64,000 bases of DNA from an uncultured Prevotella sp. GTDB lineage: Bacteria; Bacteroidota; Bacteroidia; Bacteroidales; Bacteroidaceae. Numbering within the stretch: position 1 is the stretch's first letter; each line of letters opens with the position of its first letter. The notes beneath the pieces are model-generated. The model was given only the letters and a program-made list of their open reading frames with translations. It did no database searches and had not been told where the DNA came from. The position numbers and the translations under genes were made by a program. The stretch is from NCBI GenBank assembly GCA_900543585.1, contig UQRP01000003.1:62001-126000 (forward strand). Reading direction: 5' to 3'. Below, piece after piece: positions 1-6,953 of this stretch.

Positions 1-466
1 ACTTATGGATGCTCTGCGGGGTGAGGCCTAAATGTCCCTCCACAGGGATACCGGCTTGGATGATGGCACGGATGGTATCGGCAATCTCAGCGCCTCCCTC
101 CATCTTCACAGCGTCAACACCGGTCTCCTTCATGATACGAACGGCATTGCGCACAGCCTCCTCACGGCTCACCTGGTAGGAACCGAAAGGCATGTCGCAT
201 ACCACCAGGCAGTGGTGGCAAGCACGCGCTACGCTTCGCGCATAGACGATCATCTCGTCGACAGTGATAGGCAGCGTGGTCTCGTTACCTGCCATCACGT
301 TGGAGGCAGAATCGCCGACGAGGATAGAGTCGATGCCGGCTCGGTCGACAATACCCGCCGTGGTGAAGTCATAGGAAGTGAGCTGGGCTACCTTCTCGCC
401 GGCAGCTTTCATTTCGGAAAATGTTTTGGTTGTAATCTTTTTCTTGTCTGTTGTTAAGTACCCCAT
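1..466 (-). CDS. panB: 3-methyl-2-oxobutanoate hydroxymethyltransferase, partial (3' end outside window)
   Basis: Makes ketopantoate from 3-methyl-2-oxobutanoate and methylene-tetrahydrofolate, the first committed step of pantothenate synthesis in the cytosol. The reverse strand encodes about 155 N-terminal residues beginning MGYLTTDKKKITTKTF. The family motifs LTSYDFTTAGIVDRAG and LVGDS (with the metal-binding Asp), the segment TLPITVDEM, and VKMEGG follow in the expected order. The ATG at 464-466 sits about 25 bp downstream of a TATCTTTG promoter element. The gene is divergent from coaBC, so pantothenate synthesis and its conversion to CoA share one intergenic region. The rest of the protein lies beyond base 1. 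The long forward-strand frame across this stretch is a shadow. Confidence 0.95.
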   Translation of the reverse strand, partial: MGYLTTDKKKITTKTFSEMKAAGEKVAQLTSYDFTTAGIVDRAGIDSILVGDSASNVMAGNETTLPITVDEMIVYARSVARACHHCLVVCDMPFGSYQVSREEAVRNAVRIMKETGVDAVKMEGGAEIADTIRAIIQAGIPVEGHLGLTPQSIHK

Positions 467-490
467 TACTTATTAGTTGTTTTTCCAGTG

Positions 491-519
491 CAAAGATAGA
501 CAATAATTTTGTAACTTTG
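491..519. promoter_or_regulatory. Divergent Bacteroidota -7 boxes for panB and coaBC
   Basis: Bases 491-498 read TATCTTTG on the reverse strand, 25 bp from the panB start. Bases 512-519 read TAACTTTG on the forward strand, about 60 bp before the coaBC start. Both match the Bacteroidota -7 consensus TAnnTTTG. The surroundings are AT-rich. The assignment rests on consensus match and position only. Confidence 0.7.
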
Positions 520-579
520 TAGCCAATAAGTCAAAAGTCTTAACACCACACCTCATTTTATAACATACTGCATAGGAAA

Positions 580-1827
580 ATGCTAAAAGGAAAGAAGATA
601 GTCTTAGGCATCACCGGTTCCATTGCCGCTTATAAATCGTGCCTCATCATCCGCGGGTTGATCAAGCGCGGGGCCGAGGTCCAGGTCGTCATCACCCCGT
701 CGGGGAAGGAGTTTATCACGCCGCTGACACTGAGCACGCTGACCCACAAGCCCGTCATCAGCGAGTTCTTCTCACAGCGCGACGGCACCTGGCATTCGCA
801 TGTCGACTTAGGTCTGTGGGCCGATGCCATGCTCATCGCTCCTTGCACGGCCAGCACCTTGGGCAAGATGGCCAACGGTGTGGCCGACAACATGCTTGTC
901 ACCACCTACCTGTCGATGAAAGCGCCGGTGTTCATAGCCCCCGCCATGGACTTGGATATGTACCGGCACCCATCGACACAACACAACCTTGATATTCTGC
1001 GCAGCTACGGCAACCATATCATAGAGCCCGGGAGCGGATTTCTCGCCTCTGGACTGGAAGGCAAAGGACGTATGGAAGAGCCGGAGAATATCATCGCAGC
1101 CTTAGACAAGGCACTGGAGCAGACTGAGGAGGCAGCACATGACCTCCAAGCCCCATCCCCTACCCTATCCGGCCAGCGCATCCTCATCACCGCCGGACCC
1201 ACCTATGAGAAGATAGACCCCGTGCGATTCATCGGCAACTACTCCAGCGGAAAGATGGGCTTCGCCCTCGCTGAGGAATGTAGGCGGAGAGGTGCTAAGG
1301 TGACCTTGATAGCCGGGCCCGTAGCCTTGCAATGCCATCCCGACATCCACCGCATTGACGTGGAGAGCTGCGAAGAGATGTACCACGCCGCTACAGAAGC
1401 GTTCCCCAACGAAGACGCTGCCATACTCTGTGCTGCGGTGGCTGACTTCAAACCCGCACAAGTAGCCGACCAAAAGATAAAACGGGAAGGTGACGGACTG
1501 CATATCGACCTCATCCCGACGCAAGACATCGCCGCCGCATTAGGCAGGATGAAGACGGCACGGCAACATATCGTGGCCTTTGCCCTGGAGACAAACAACG
1601 AGGAGAAGAACGCCGAGGAGAAGCTTAGAAAGAAGAACGCCGACTTCATCGTCCTCAACTCCACACGAATCCCCGGTACCACCTTCCGCAGCGACGACAA
1701 CCAGATTGCCATCATCTCGGCACAGGGCAGAATAGACTATCCCAAGAAGAGCAAGGAAAAGGTGGCGACAGACATCATCGACCAGCTGCAACTGCGGCTG
1801 AATCATACAGATAACTCAACATTATGA
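580..1827 (+). CDS. coaBC: Bifunctional phosphopantothenoylcysteine decarboxylase / phosphopantothenate-cysteine ligase
   Basis: Joins cysteine to 4'-phosphopantothenate (CoaB) and decarboxylates the product to 4'-phosphopantetheine (CoaC), two steps of CoA synthesis. The 415-residue length is normal. Residues 1-180 form the FMN-binding CoaC half (GITGSIAAYK, the active-site His in HSHVDLG). Residues from about 200 form the CoaB half (ILITAGPTYEKIDPVRFI, NYSSGKMG, AAVADFKP, KIKR). Two CoaC signature positions differ from the E. coli form: the PAMN motif reads PAMD and the usual ACG reads ASG in FLASGLEGKGRM. I believe this is common in Bacteroidota but could not check. The 3' end overlaps the pantothenate kinase start by four bases (ATGA), indicating translational coupling. 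Confidence 0.97.
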   Translation: MLKGKKIVLGITGSIAAYKSCLIIRGLIKRGAEVQVVITPSGKEFITPLTLSTLTHKPVISEFFSQRDGTWHSHVDLGLWADAMLIAPCTASTLGKMANGVADNMLVTTYLSMKAPVFIAPAMDLDMYRHPSTQHNLDILRSYGNHIIEPGSGFLASGLEGKGRMEEPENIIAALDKALEQTEEAAHDLQAPSPTLSGQRILITAGPTYEKIDPVRFIGNYSSGKMGFALAEECRRRGAKVTLIAGPVALQCHPDIHRIDVESCEEMYHAATEAFPNEDAAILCAAVADFKPAQVADQKIKREGDGLHIDLIPTQDIAAALGRMKTARQHIVAFALETNNEEKNAEEKLRKKNADFIVLNSTRIPGTTFRSDDNQIAIISAQGRIDYPKKSKEKVATDIIDQLQLRLNHTDNSTL

Positions 1828-2657
1828 AAATAGCTATTGGTATCGACGTAGGCATCTCTACAACGAAGATTGTCGGCATCAGTGATGGAAAAGTCATCTC
1901 GCCGCTATGGATCAAAGCCACCGACCCCGTCACCTCTCTCTACGGCGCCTTCGGCAAGTTCCTTCACGACAACGCCATCGACCTCAGCGACGTAGACCGC
2001 GTCATGCTCACCGGTGTTGGCGCCGCCTATATCAATGACGACATCTACGGATTGTCCACACACCATGTCGAGGAGTTTGTCGCCGACGGTCTGGGCGCCG
2101 CTTTCGAGTCGCGCCTCGACCGGATGATAGTGGTGTCAATGGGAACAGGTACCTCTCTGGTGTCATACGACAATGGTGATATCCATCACATCGGGGGCAT
2201 CGGCATCGGTGGCGGCACCCTCAACGGTCTGAGCCGCCTGCTCTTGCAGACCGATGACATCAAGCAGATTACAGAGATGGCCATGGAGGGCGACATCTCG
2301 CATATCAACCTCAGCATCGGCGACATCTCCGTGCGCCCGCTGCCCGGCCTGCCCATGGATGCCACTGCCAGCCTCTTCGCCAACGCTCAGGGCAACGCCC
2401 GGCGTGAGGACATCGCCAAAGGACTCATCTGCATGGTCCTCCAGGCCATCGGGTCCGCAACAATCCTCAGCTCGCTGAACAGTGGCATCCGCGACTACGT
2501 GCTCATTGGCAACCTCTCACGGCTGCCACAGTGCAAGGAAATCTATCCCAAACTGGACAAGCTCTACAACGTGCGCTTCATCATCCCTGGGAGGAGTGAG
2601 TTCTGCACAGCTATCGGTGCCGCACTGAGTGACCCGGCACTGCTCAGAAACGAATGA
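1824..2657 (+). CDS. coaW: Type II pantothenate kinase (Fumble/CoaW family)
   Basis: Phosphorylates pantothenate to 4'-phosphopantothenate, the entry step of CoA synthesis. The 277-residue protein has the ASKHA phosphate-1 loop GIDVGISTTK (residues 6-15), the catalytic-Glu motif HVEEFVADGLGA (81-92), the phosphate-2 loop SMGTGTS (105-111) and a glycine-rich GGIGIGGGT segment, all typical of the type II family known from Staphylococcus and eukaryotes. It starts inside the coaBC stop (ATGA overlap), so kinase and the next enzymes are co-translated. Many Bacteroidota use a type III kinase (CoaX) instead, so the class is noteworthy. Whether this genome also has coaX cannot be seen here. Confidence 0.9.
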   Translation: MKIAIGIDVGISTTKIVGISDGKVISPLWIKATDPVTSLYGAFGKFLHDNAIDLSDVDRVMLTGVGAAYINDDIYGLSTHHVEEFVADGLGAAFESRLDRMIVVSMGTGTSLVSYDNGDIHHIGGIGIGGGTLNGLSRLLLQTDDIKQITEMAMEGDISHINLSIGDISVRPLPGLPMDATASLFANAQGNARREDIAKGLICMVLQAIGSATILSSLNSGIRDYVLIGNLSRLPQCKEIYPKLDKLYNVRFIIPGRSEFCTAIGAALSDPALLRNE

Positions 2658-2676
2658 CAACAGCAAAACAACATCT

Positions 2677-3444
2677 ATGAGAATCGTATTGATAGGAGCC
2701 GGCAACCTTGCCACCAACCTTGGCAAGGCTCTGAGGAAGGCCGGCCACGATGTCTGTCAGGTCTACAGCCGGACCATGGCTTCAGCCTCCACACTGGCTG
2801 AGACGCTCCACTGCGAGGCTACTAACGACATCAACAGCATCATCACCGACGCTGACGCATATTTCTTCTCCCTCAAAGACGATGCCCTGACCCATGTGGT
2901 CGCACAAGTCTGCCAGAGATGTCAGAAAGGTGTATTCATCCATACCGCCGGGTCCATGCCAATGAAGGTCTTCTACGGTTTTGCAGCCCACCATGGCGTC
3001 CTCTATCCCATGCAGACCTTCTCTAAGAGCCGCGAGGTGGACTTCTCCGTCATCCCCACCTTTATAGAATATAACGACAGTGAGGCGGAGAGGGTTATCA
3101 AAGCCCTGGCCAACTCCATCACGCAGCGCGTCTATACCCTGTCTTCCGCCGACCGCCGATACCTGCATCTCGCTGCGGTGTGGGCATGCAACTTTGTCAA
3201 CCACTGCTATGACATCTCTTCTGATATTCTCGCCGAGCATGGCATTCCCTTCGACGTCATGCTGCCCCTCATCGACGAGACAGCCCAGAAGGTGCACACA
3301 CTCTCGCCCCATGAGGCGCAGACAGGCCCCGCTGTGCGCTTCGACGAGAACGTTATCAATGCGCAAGCCCTGTTGATGGACAAATCGCTGACACTTCAAA
3401 ACCTCTACCTGCTCCTGTCGCGTAGCATACATGAGAGCAGATAG
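2677..3444 (+). CDS. Rossmann-fold DUF2520 protein, ketopantoate reductase-like
   Basis: A 255-residue protein of the Rossmann-like plus DUF2520 architecture. It begins with an NAD(P)-binding GxGN motif (MRIVLIGAGNLATNLG), and a 6-phosphogluconate-dehydrogenase-like helical C-terminal domain follows. I chose the ATG at 2677 because the upstream extension reads into coaW and would precede the conserved Rossmann strand. The gene is 19 bp after coaW, in the same direction, so it is the fourth gene of a CoA cluster together with divergent panB. I recall that the Francisella ketopantoate reductase PanG is a related protein. With panB next door, ketopantoate reduction is a reasonable guess, but this is inference from family and context. 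Confidence 0.8.
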   Translation: MRIVLIGAGNLATNLGKALRKAGHDVCQVYSRTMASASTLAETLHCEATNDINSIITDADAYFFSLKDDALTHVVAQVCQRCQKGVFIHTAGSMPMKVFYGFAAHHGVLYPMQTFSKSREVDFSVIPTFIEYNDSEAERVIKALANSITQRVYTLSSADRRYLHLAAVWACNFVNHCYDISSDILAEHGIPFDVMLPLIDETAQKVHTLSPHEAQTGPAVRFDENVINAQALLMDKSLTLQNLYLLLSRSIHESR

Positions 3445-3499
3445 AGGCGGTCAGTAAGAGTCGGACTGCAATATTCCAGCGCAACGCGCCCGTTATCGC

Positions 3500-3988
3500 T
3501 TACTTCTCCTCGTGGTGTGCGTTGAATGCGGTGAGCATCCAAGCCGTCTTCTCCTGAGCCTTGAGGTAGTCGCTCATCAGTGCTACCGTCACCTCGTCGC
3601 CGACCTCAGCAGCCTTCTGCAACACCTGGCGCTCGTCGGCTATCAGGGTACGCAGCGTGTCGAGAACATAACCTACTGCCTCGCGGCCGCATGCCACACC
3701 ATTGAGCTCGCTGACCTGAGCGGTCTGGAGATAGACCGAGAAACGGCTCTCGGGAGCTCCGTCAAGCTGGAGGATGCGCTCGGCGACCTCGTCGATCTTC
3801 TCGGCAGCATCATCGTAGAGCTCCTCGTACTTCCCGTGCATGATGAAGAAGCTGTGGCCCTTGACGAACCAGTGGAGATGGCGGAGGTTGGTATAGTGAA
3901 CCTGGAAGTCAGCAAGCAACTGCTGCAATGCGTTGACAACCTCTACTGTGCGCTGTACATTCAGTCCTGTGATTTCTGTAGTCTTCAT
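3500..3988 (-). CDS. dps: Dps family DNA-binding ferritin-like protein
   Basis: Stores iron and consumes hydrogen peroxide, protecting DNA in starvation and oxidative stress; it forms dodecamers in the cytosol. The 162 residues carry the Dps ferroxidase signature at a subunit interface: H39 in LRHLHWFVKG, H51 in IMHGKYEELYDD with E55, then D66 and E70 in KIDEVAER. These match the His, His, Asp/Glu, Asp, Glu ligands of E. coli Dps. There is no long basic N-terminal tail of the E. coli kind. It is convergent with the CoA cluster and monocistronic, with its own -7 box at 4035-4042. Confidence 0.95.
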   Translation of the reverse strand: MKTTEITGLNVQRTVEVVNALQQLLADFQVHYTNLRHLHWFVKGHSFFIMHGKYEELYDDAAEKIDEVAERILQLDGAPESRFSVYLQTAQVSELNGVACGREAVGYVLDTLRTLIADERQVLQKAAEVGDEVTVALMSDYLKAQEKTAWMLTAFNAHHEEK

Positions 3989-4034
3989 AATTCTTGTGTT
4001 TTAAATGATTAATACTCTGTTTATTTTTTCTGGG

Positions 4035-4042
4035 CAAAGATA
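4035..4042 (-). promoter_or_regulatory. -7 box of dps
   Basis: Reads TATCTTTG on the reverse strand, 47 bp upstream of the dps ATG, matching TAnnTTTG. Confidence 0.6.
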
Positions 4043-4189
4043 GGACATTCTTTTCATTGCCACAACAGACATTTTCTATCGGGCCATAGAGACTGTCTAT
4101 TAAGCGGCGTAACATGCTCATATACAACGCACAAACATTCTATGAGAAAGAAATAAGTTTCTTTTTTTTGCCGTCTTCTGCGTTTATCT

Positions 4190-4197
4190 TACCTTTG
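4190..4197 (+). promoter_or_regulatory. -7 box placing transcription start at the ATG of the MGMT-like gene
   Basis: Reads TACCTTTG and ends four bases before the ATG at 4202. In Bacteroidota the element is centred near -7, so transcription would begin at or within a base or two of the A of the start codon. The transcript is therefore probably leaderless. Inference from consensus spacing. Confidence 0.55.
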
Positions 4198-4201
4198 CAT
4201 T

Positions 4202-4549
4202 ATGGCAAGAACTGATATGCAGCAACTAAGGTCCGACATCTCCAACATCGTCGCGCAGATACCCCGCGGGCATGTGCTCACCTACGGCGACATCGCACGG
4301 TTGGCCGGCTGTCCCCATCTCTCACGTCAAGTCGGGCATCTGCTGTCCACCATGCCGTCATCCCTTCATCTGCCTTGTCACCGCGTCGTCAATGCCGCAG
4401 GGCGGCTCGCACCACACTGGCCTGAACAGCGACAGCTGCTGGAAGCTGAGGGCGTGACTGTAGAGACCGGCAAAAACGGCATAGCGAGAATTCGCCTGAA
4501 AGAATATCGCTGGGCCATATCCATCTGTACTCCTTACCATATTCTCTGA
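4202..4549 (+). CDS. Methylated-DNA-protein cysteine methyltransferase domain protein (MGMT/ATL-like)
   Basis: A 115-residue protein consisting only of the DNA-binding methyltransferase domain: IPRGHVLTYGDIARLAG near the N terminus (helix-turn-helix and recognition region) and LPCHRVV with Cys59 in the place of the alkyl-accepting cysteine. Because Cys is kept, it may still remove alkyl groups from O6-alkylguanine; alkyltransferase-like (ATL) proteins of this size usually have Trp there and only flag the lesion for excision repair. The N-terminal domain of Ada/Ogt enzymes is absent. The last ten or so residues show no clear family match. It stands alone, and a 22-bp repeat array follows it. 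Confidence 0.85.
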   Translation: MARTDMQQLRSDISNIVAQIPRGHVLTYGDIARLAGCPHLSRQVGHLLSTMPSSLHLPCHRVVNAAGRLAPHWPEQRQLLEAEGVTVETGKNGIARIRLKEYRWAISICTPYHIL

Positions 4550-4573
4550 ACCAGGGCTGACGCATGTGGACAT

Positions 4574-4676
4574 CGTCACGAAATCGTGTGACGGTCGTCA
4601 CAAGATAGTGTGACGGTCGTCACAAGATCGTGCGACGGTCGTCACAAGATCGTGCGACGGTCGTCACAAGATATCG
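4574..4676 (+). repeat. Tandem 22-bp palindromic array with CRP-like TGTGA-N6-TCACA sites
   Basis: Four full units and part of a fifth start at 4574, 4596, 4618, 4640 and 4662, exactly 22 bp apart. Each junction forms the palindrome TGTGA-CGGTCG-TCACA (4587-4602 and 4609-4624 perfect; 4631-4646 and 4653-4668 with TGCGA), the spacing of CRP/FNR-family operators. In the alternative phase each unit is also a hairpin, CGTCACA-N6-TGTGACG. The array fills the gap between the MGMT-like gene and kup. It could be a phased set of operators for kup or a structured 3' element of the upstream gene. The rest of 4550-4830 shows nothing else recognisable. Confidence 0.85.
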
Positions 4677-4830
4677 TTTAATATTTTTGGGATAATAAGA
4701 AAAGCCTCTCGCACAGTTTGCCGCCAGACAGCGTCTTGAAGCCAGGTTAATTATTCTAAATAATATTGTGTAATGTAAAGCTATCTCGCATGCTTTTAGT
4801 AATATTGCACCCATTTATAGGATAATATTT

Positions 4831-6810
4831 ATGACTTCAAAGATAGTTTCTTCGGGAAAGATGTCCCATCGACTCAGTGTGATGGGATTGCTAGTGACTT
4901 TAGGCATCGTTTATGGCGACATAGGAACGTCACCACTCTATGTGATGAGAGCAATAGTCGGTGCCACCTCCGCTGTGACTCCCGACTACATTATAGGCGC
5001 GGTGTCGTGTATCATCTGGACACTCACTTTCCAGACAACATTAAAATACGTTGTGCTGGCACTGCGAGCAGACAACAACGGAGAAGGTGGCATCCTGGCA
5101 CTCTATGCCCTCGTGAGGAAGCATGGCAGTGCATGGCTCTATCTCCTTGCCATCATCGGGGCGAGCACCCTCGTTGCCGACGGAGTGATTACGCCATCCA
5201 TCACAGTCCTGTCAGCCATAGAGGGTCTGCGCACTTACGAGCCTTCCACACCTGTCATCCCTATTGCAATAGCCATCCTCACGGTGCTGTTCTTCATCCA
5301 GCAGTATGGTACCAGTGCCATTGGCAAGCTTTTCGGACCATTGATGTTGTTATGGTTCTCTATGATTGGCATATTGGGACTTACGCATGTGAGTGACAGC
5401 TGGGTGATACTCAAGGCTTTCAATCCTTGGTATGCCGTACACCTATTAGCCACCAGCCCGGAGTGGTTTCTCATTCTGGGTGCCGTGTTTCTCTGTACGA
5501 CCGGTGCCGAGGCGCTCTATTCCGATTTGGGGCATTGTGGCAAGCATAACATCCGGGTGAGCTGGGCCTTTGTCAAGACTATGCTCATCTGCAACTATCT
5601 CGGTCAGGGTGCGTGGATCATCGCCCATGCCGGACAGTTTGCTCCCGGCACGAATCCTTTCTATGCCATTATGCCGCATGCTTTCCTACCCGTGGGTATC
5701 ACAATGGCTACAATTGCGGCTATCGTGGCCAGTCAGGCATTGATCAGCGGGTCGTTTACTATCTTTAGTGAGGCGATGAACCTCCATTTCTGGCCGCGGC
5801 AGCACATCAAGTATCCTACCGATATCAAGGGACAGTTGTACATACCGTTTATCAATATCAGCCTTTACGTGCTGTGCATCATCGTCATCCTGTTTTTCCA
5901 AACCTCCAGCAATATGGAAGCAGCCTACGGACTGGCTATCACGGTGACGATGCTGATGACAACCTTACTATTAGGCTGCTATCTTAAACAAAACAAGATG
6001 CCGTGGAGCATGGTGATTCCTGTCATTGGCTTTTTTGTAGTCTTAGAGAGCATTTTCTTTGTCGCCAACTTAGCTAAGTTCATGCACGGCGGCTGGGTAA
6101 CCATGCTACTGGCCGGAACCATCTGTCTTGTGATGTACGTGTGGTTCAACGCCGACAAGATTAGAAACACCTTTGTGGAACGTCGCGACATCAGAAAGTA
6201 CTATGATGTGCTGTCGGATATCAAGTCCGATAGCTCTATTTCCAAGTTTGCCACCAACATCGTGTATATGAGTCGGTTCAGTGGTAAATACGATGTGGAG
6301 CAGAAGGTACTCTACTCCATCATCAACAAGCATCCCATGCGTGCCGACCACTATATCTTACTGCATACCGATTACGAAGACACGCCCAATGAACGCAGCT
6401 ATGACTTCTACGAACTGATACCGGGCACTCTCTACCGTATCAATCTCCACTTAGGCTTCCGCGTGCAACCCTATGTCAACCTCTATCTCCGACAGGTCAT
6501 TGAGGACCAGGTGGGAAATGGCAAGTTTGCGCTTGAGAGCGGCTACGACTCCTTGCGCCGCCATCATGTGGCGGGTAACTTCATCTTTGTCTTTATCAAG
6601 CGAGTATATGCTGAGTTCAACGTGTTCACCCCCAAGGCACGTTTCATCATGACCATATATAATCTTGTGCACCATCTCAAGCAGAGCGCTCCTAAGGCAA
6701 TGGGCCTGAGCACAAGCAACGTCTTTGTGGAGACAGTACCGCTCGTGGTCCGGACAAGAAAGATAGAACGGGTGACACAAAATCCCCAAGCTTGCCCGAC
6801 GGACAAATAG
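4831..6810 (+). CDS. kup: KUP family potassium uptake protein
   Basis: Proton-coupled potassium importer of the inner membrane. The 659 residues begin with the KUP signature GIVYGDIGTSPLYV after a short cytosolic tail. About twelve hydrophobic segments then run to roughly residue 440, including ADNNGEGGILALYAL, a conserved KUP segment. A soluble C-terminal domain of about 200 residues follows (from MSRFSGKYDVEQKVLYSI). Length is normal for Bacteroidota KUP proteins. The start is the only ATG that keeps the N-terminal signature at the usual distance. It is preceded by the CRP-like palindrome array about 160 bp upstream, so global carbon or energy control is possible but unproven. No partner gene is adjacent. 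Confidence 0.96.
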   Translation: MTSKIVSSGKMSHRLSVMGLLVTLGIVYGDIGTSPLYVMRAIVGATSAVTPDYIIGAVSCIIWTLTFQTTLKYVVLALRADNNGEGGILALYALVRKHGSAWLYLLAIIGASTLVADGVITPSITVLSAIEGLRTYEPSTPVIPIAIAILTVLFFIQQYGTSAIGKLFGPLMLLWFSMIGILGLTHVSDSWVILKAFNPWYAVHLLATSPEWFLILGAVFLCTTGAEALYSDLGHCGKHNIRVSWAFVKTMLICNYLGQGAWIIAHAGQFAPGTNPFYAIMPHAFLPVGITMATIAAIVASQALISGSFTIFSEAMNLHFWPRQHIKYPTDIKGQLYIPFINISLYVLCIIVILFFQTSSNMEAAYGLAITVTMLMTTLLLGCYLKQNKMPWSMVIPVIGFFVVLESIFFVANLAKFMHGGWVTMLLAGTICLVMYVWFNADKIRNTFVERRDIRKYYDVLSDIKSDSSISKFATNIVYMSRFSGKYDVEQKVLYSIINKHPMRADHYILLHTDYEDTPNERSYDFYELIPGTLYRINLHLGFRVQPYVNLYLRQVIEDQVGNGKFALESGYDSLRRHHVAGNFIFVFIKRVYAEFNVFTPKARFIMTIYNLVHHLKQSAPKAMGLSTSNVFVETVPLVVRTRKIERVTQNPQACPTDK

Positions 6811-6953
6811 CTTCTGCAGTTTCTTAGCCAAATTAGGTCACACGCACACGAACTGCGACAGGATTCACATTCCTTAAAGACAAGAGCGAGCAACTTGCCG
6901 TAGAGTAAGCGAGCTGCCCGCTTCTTGTTAAAATTCGGAAAGACGTTCCTTCC

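Noticed and set aside
4574..4676. Possible CRISPR array
   Set aside because: Units are contiguous 22-bp palindromes with no unique spacers and no cas genes nearby. The same holds for 48425-48514.
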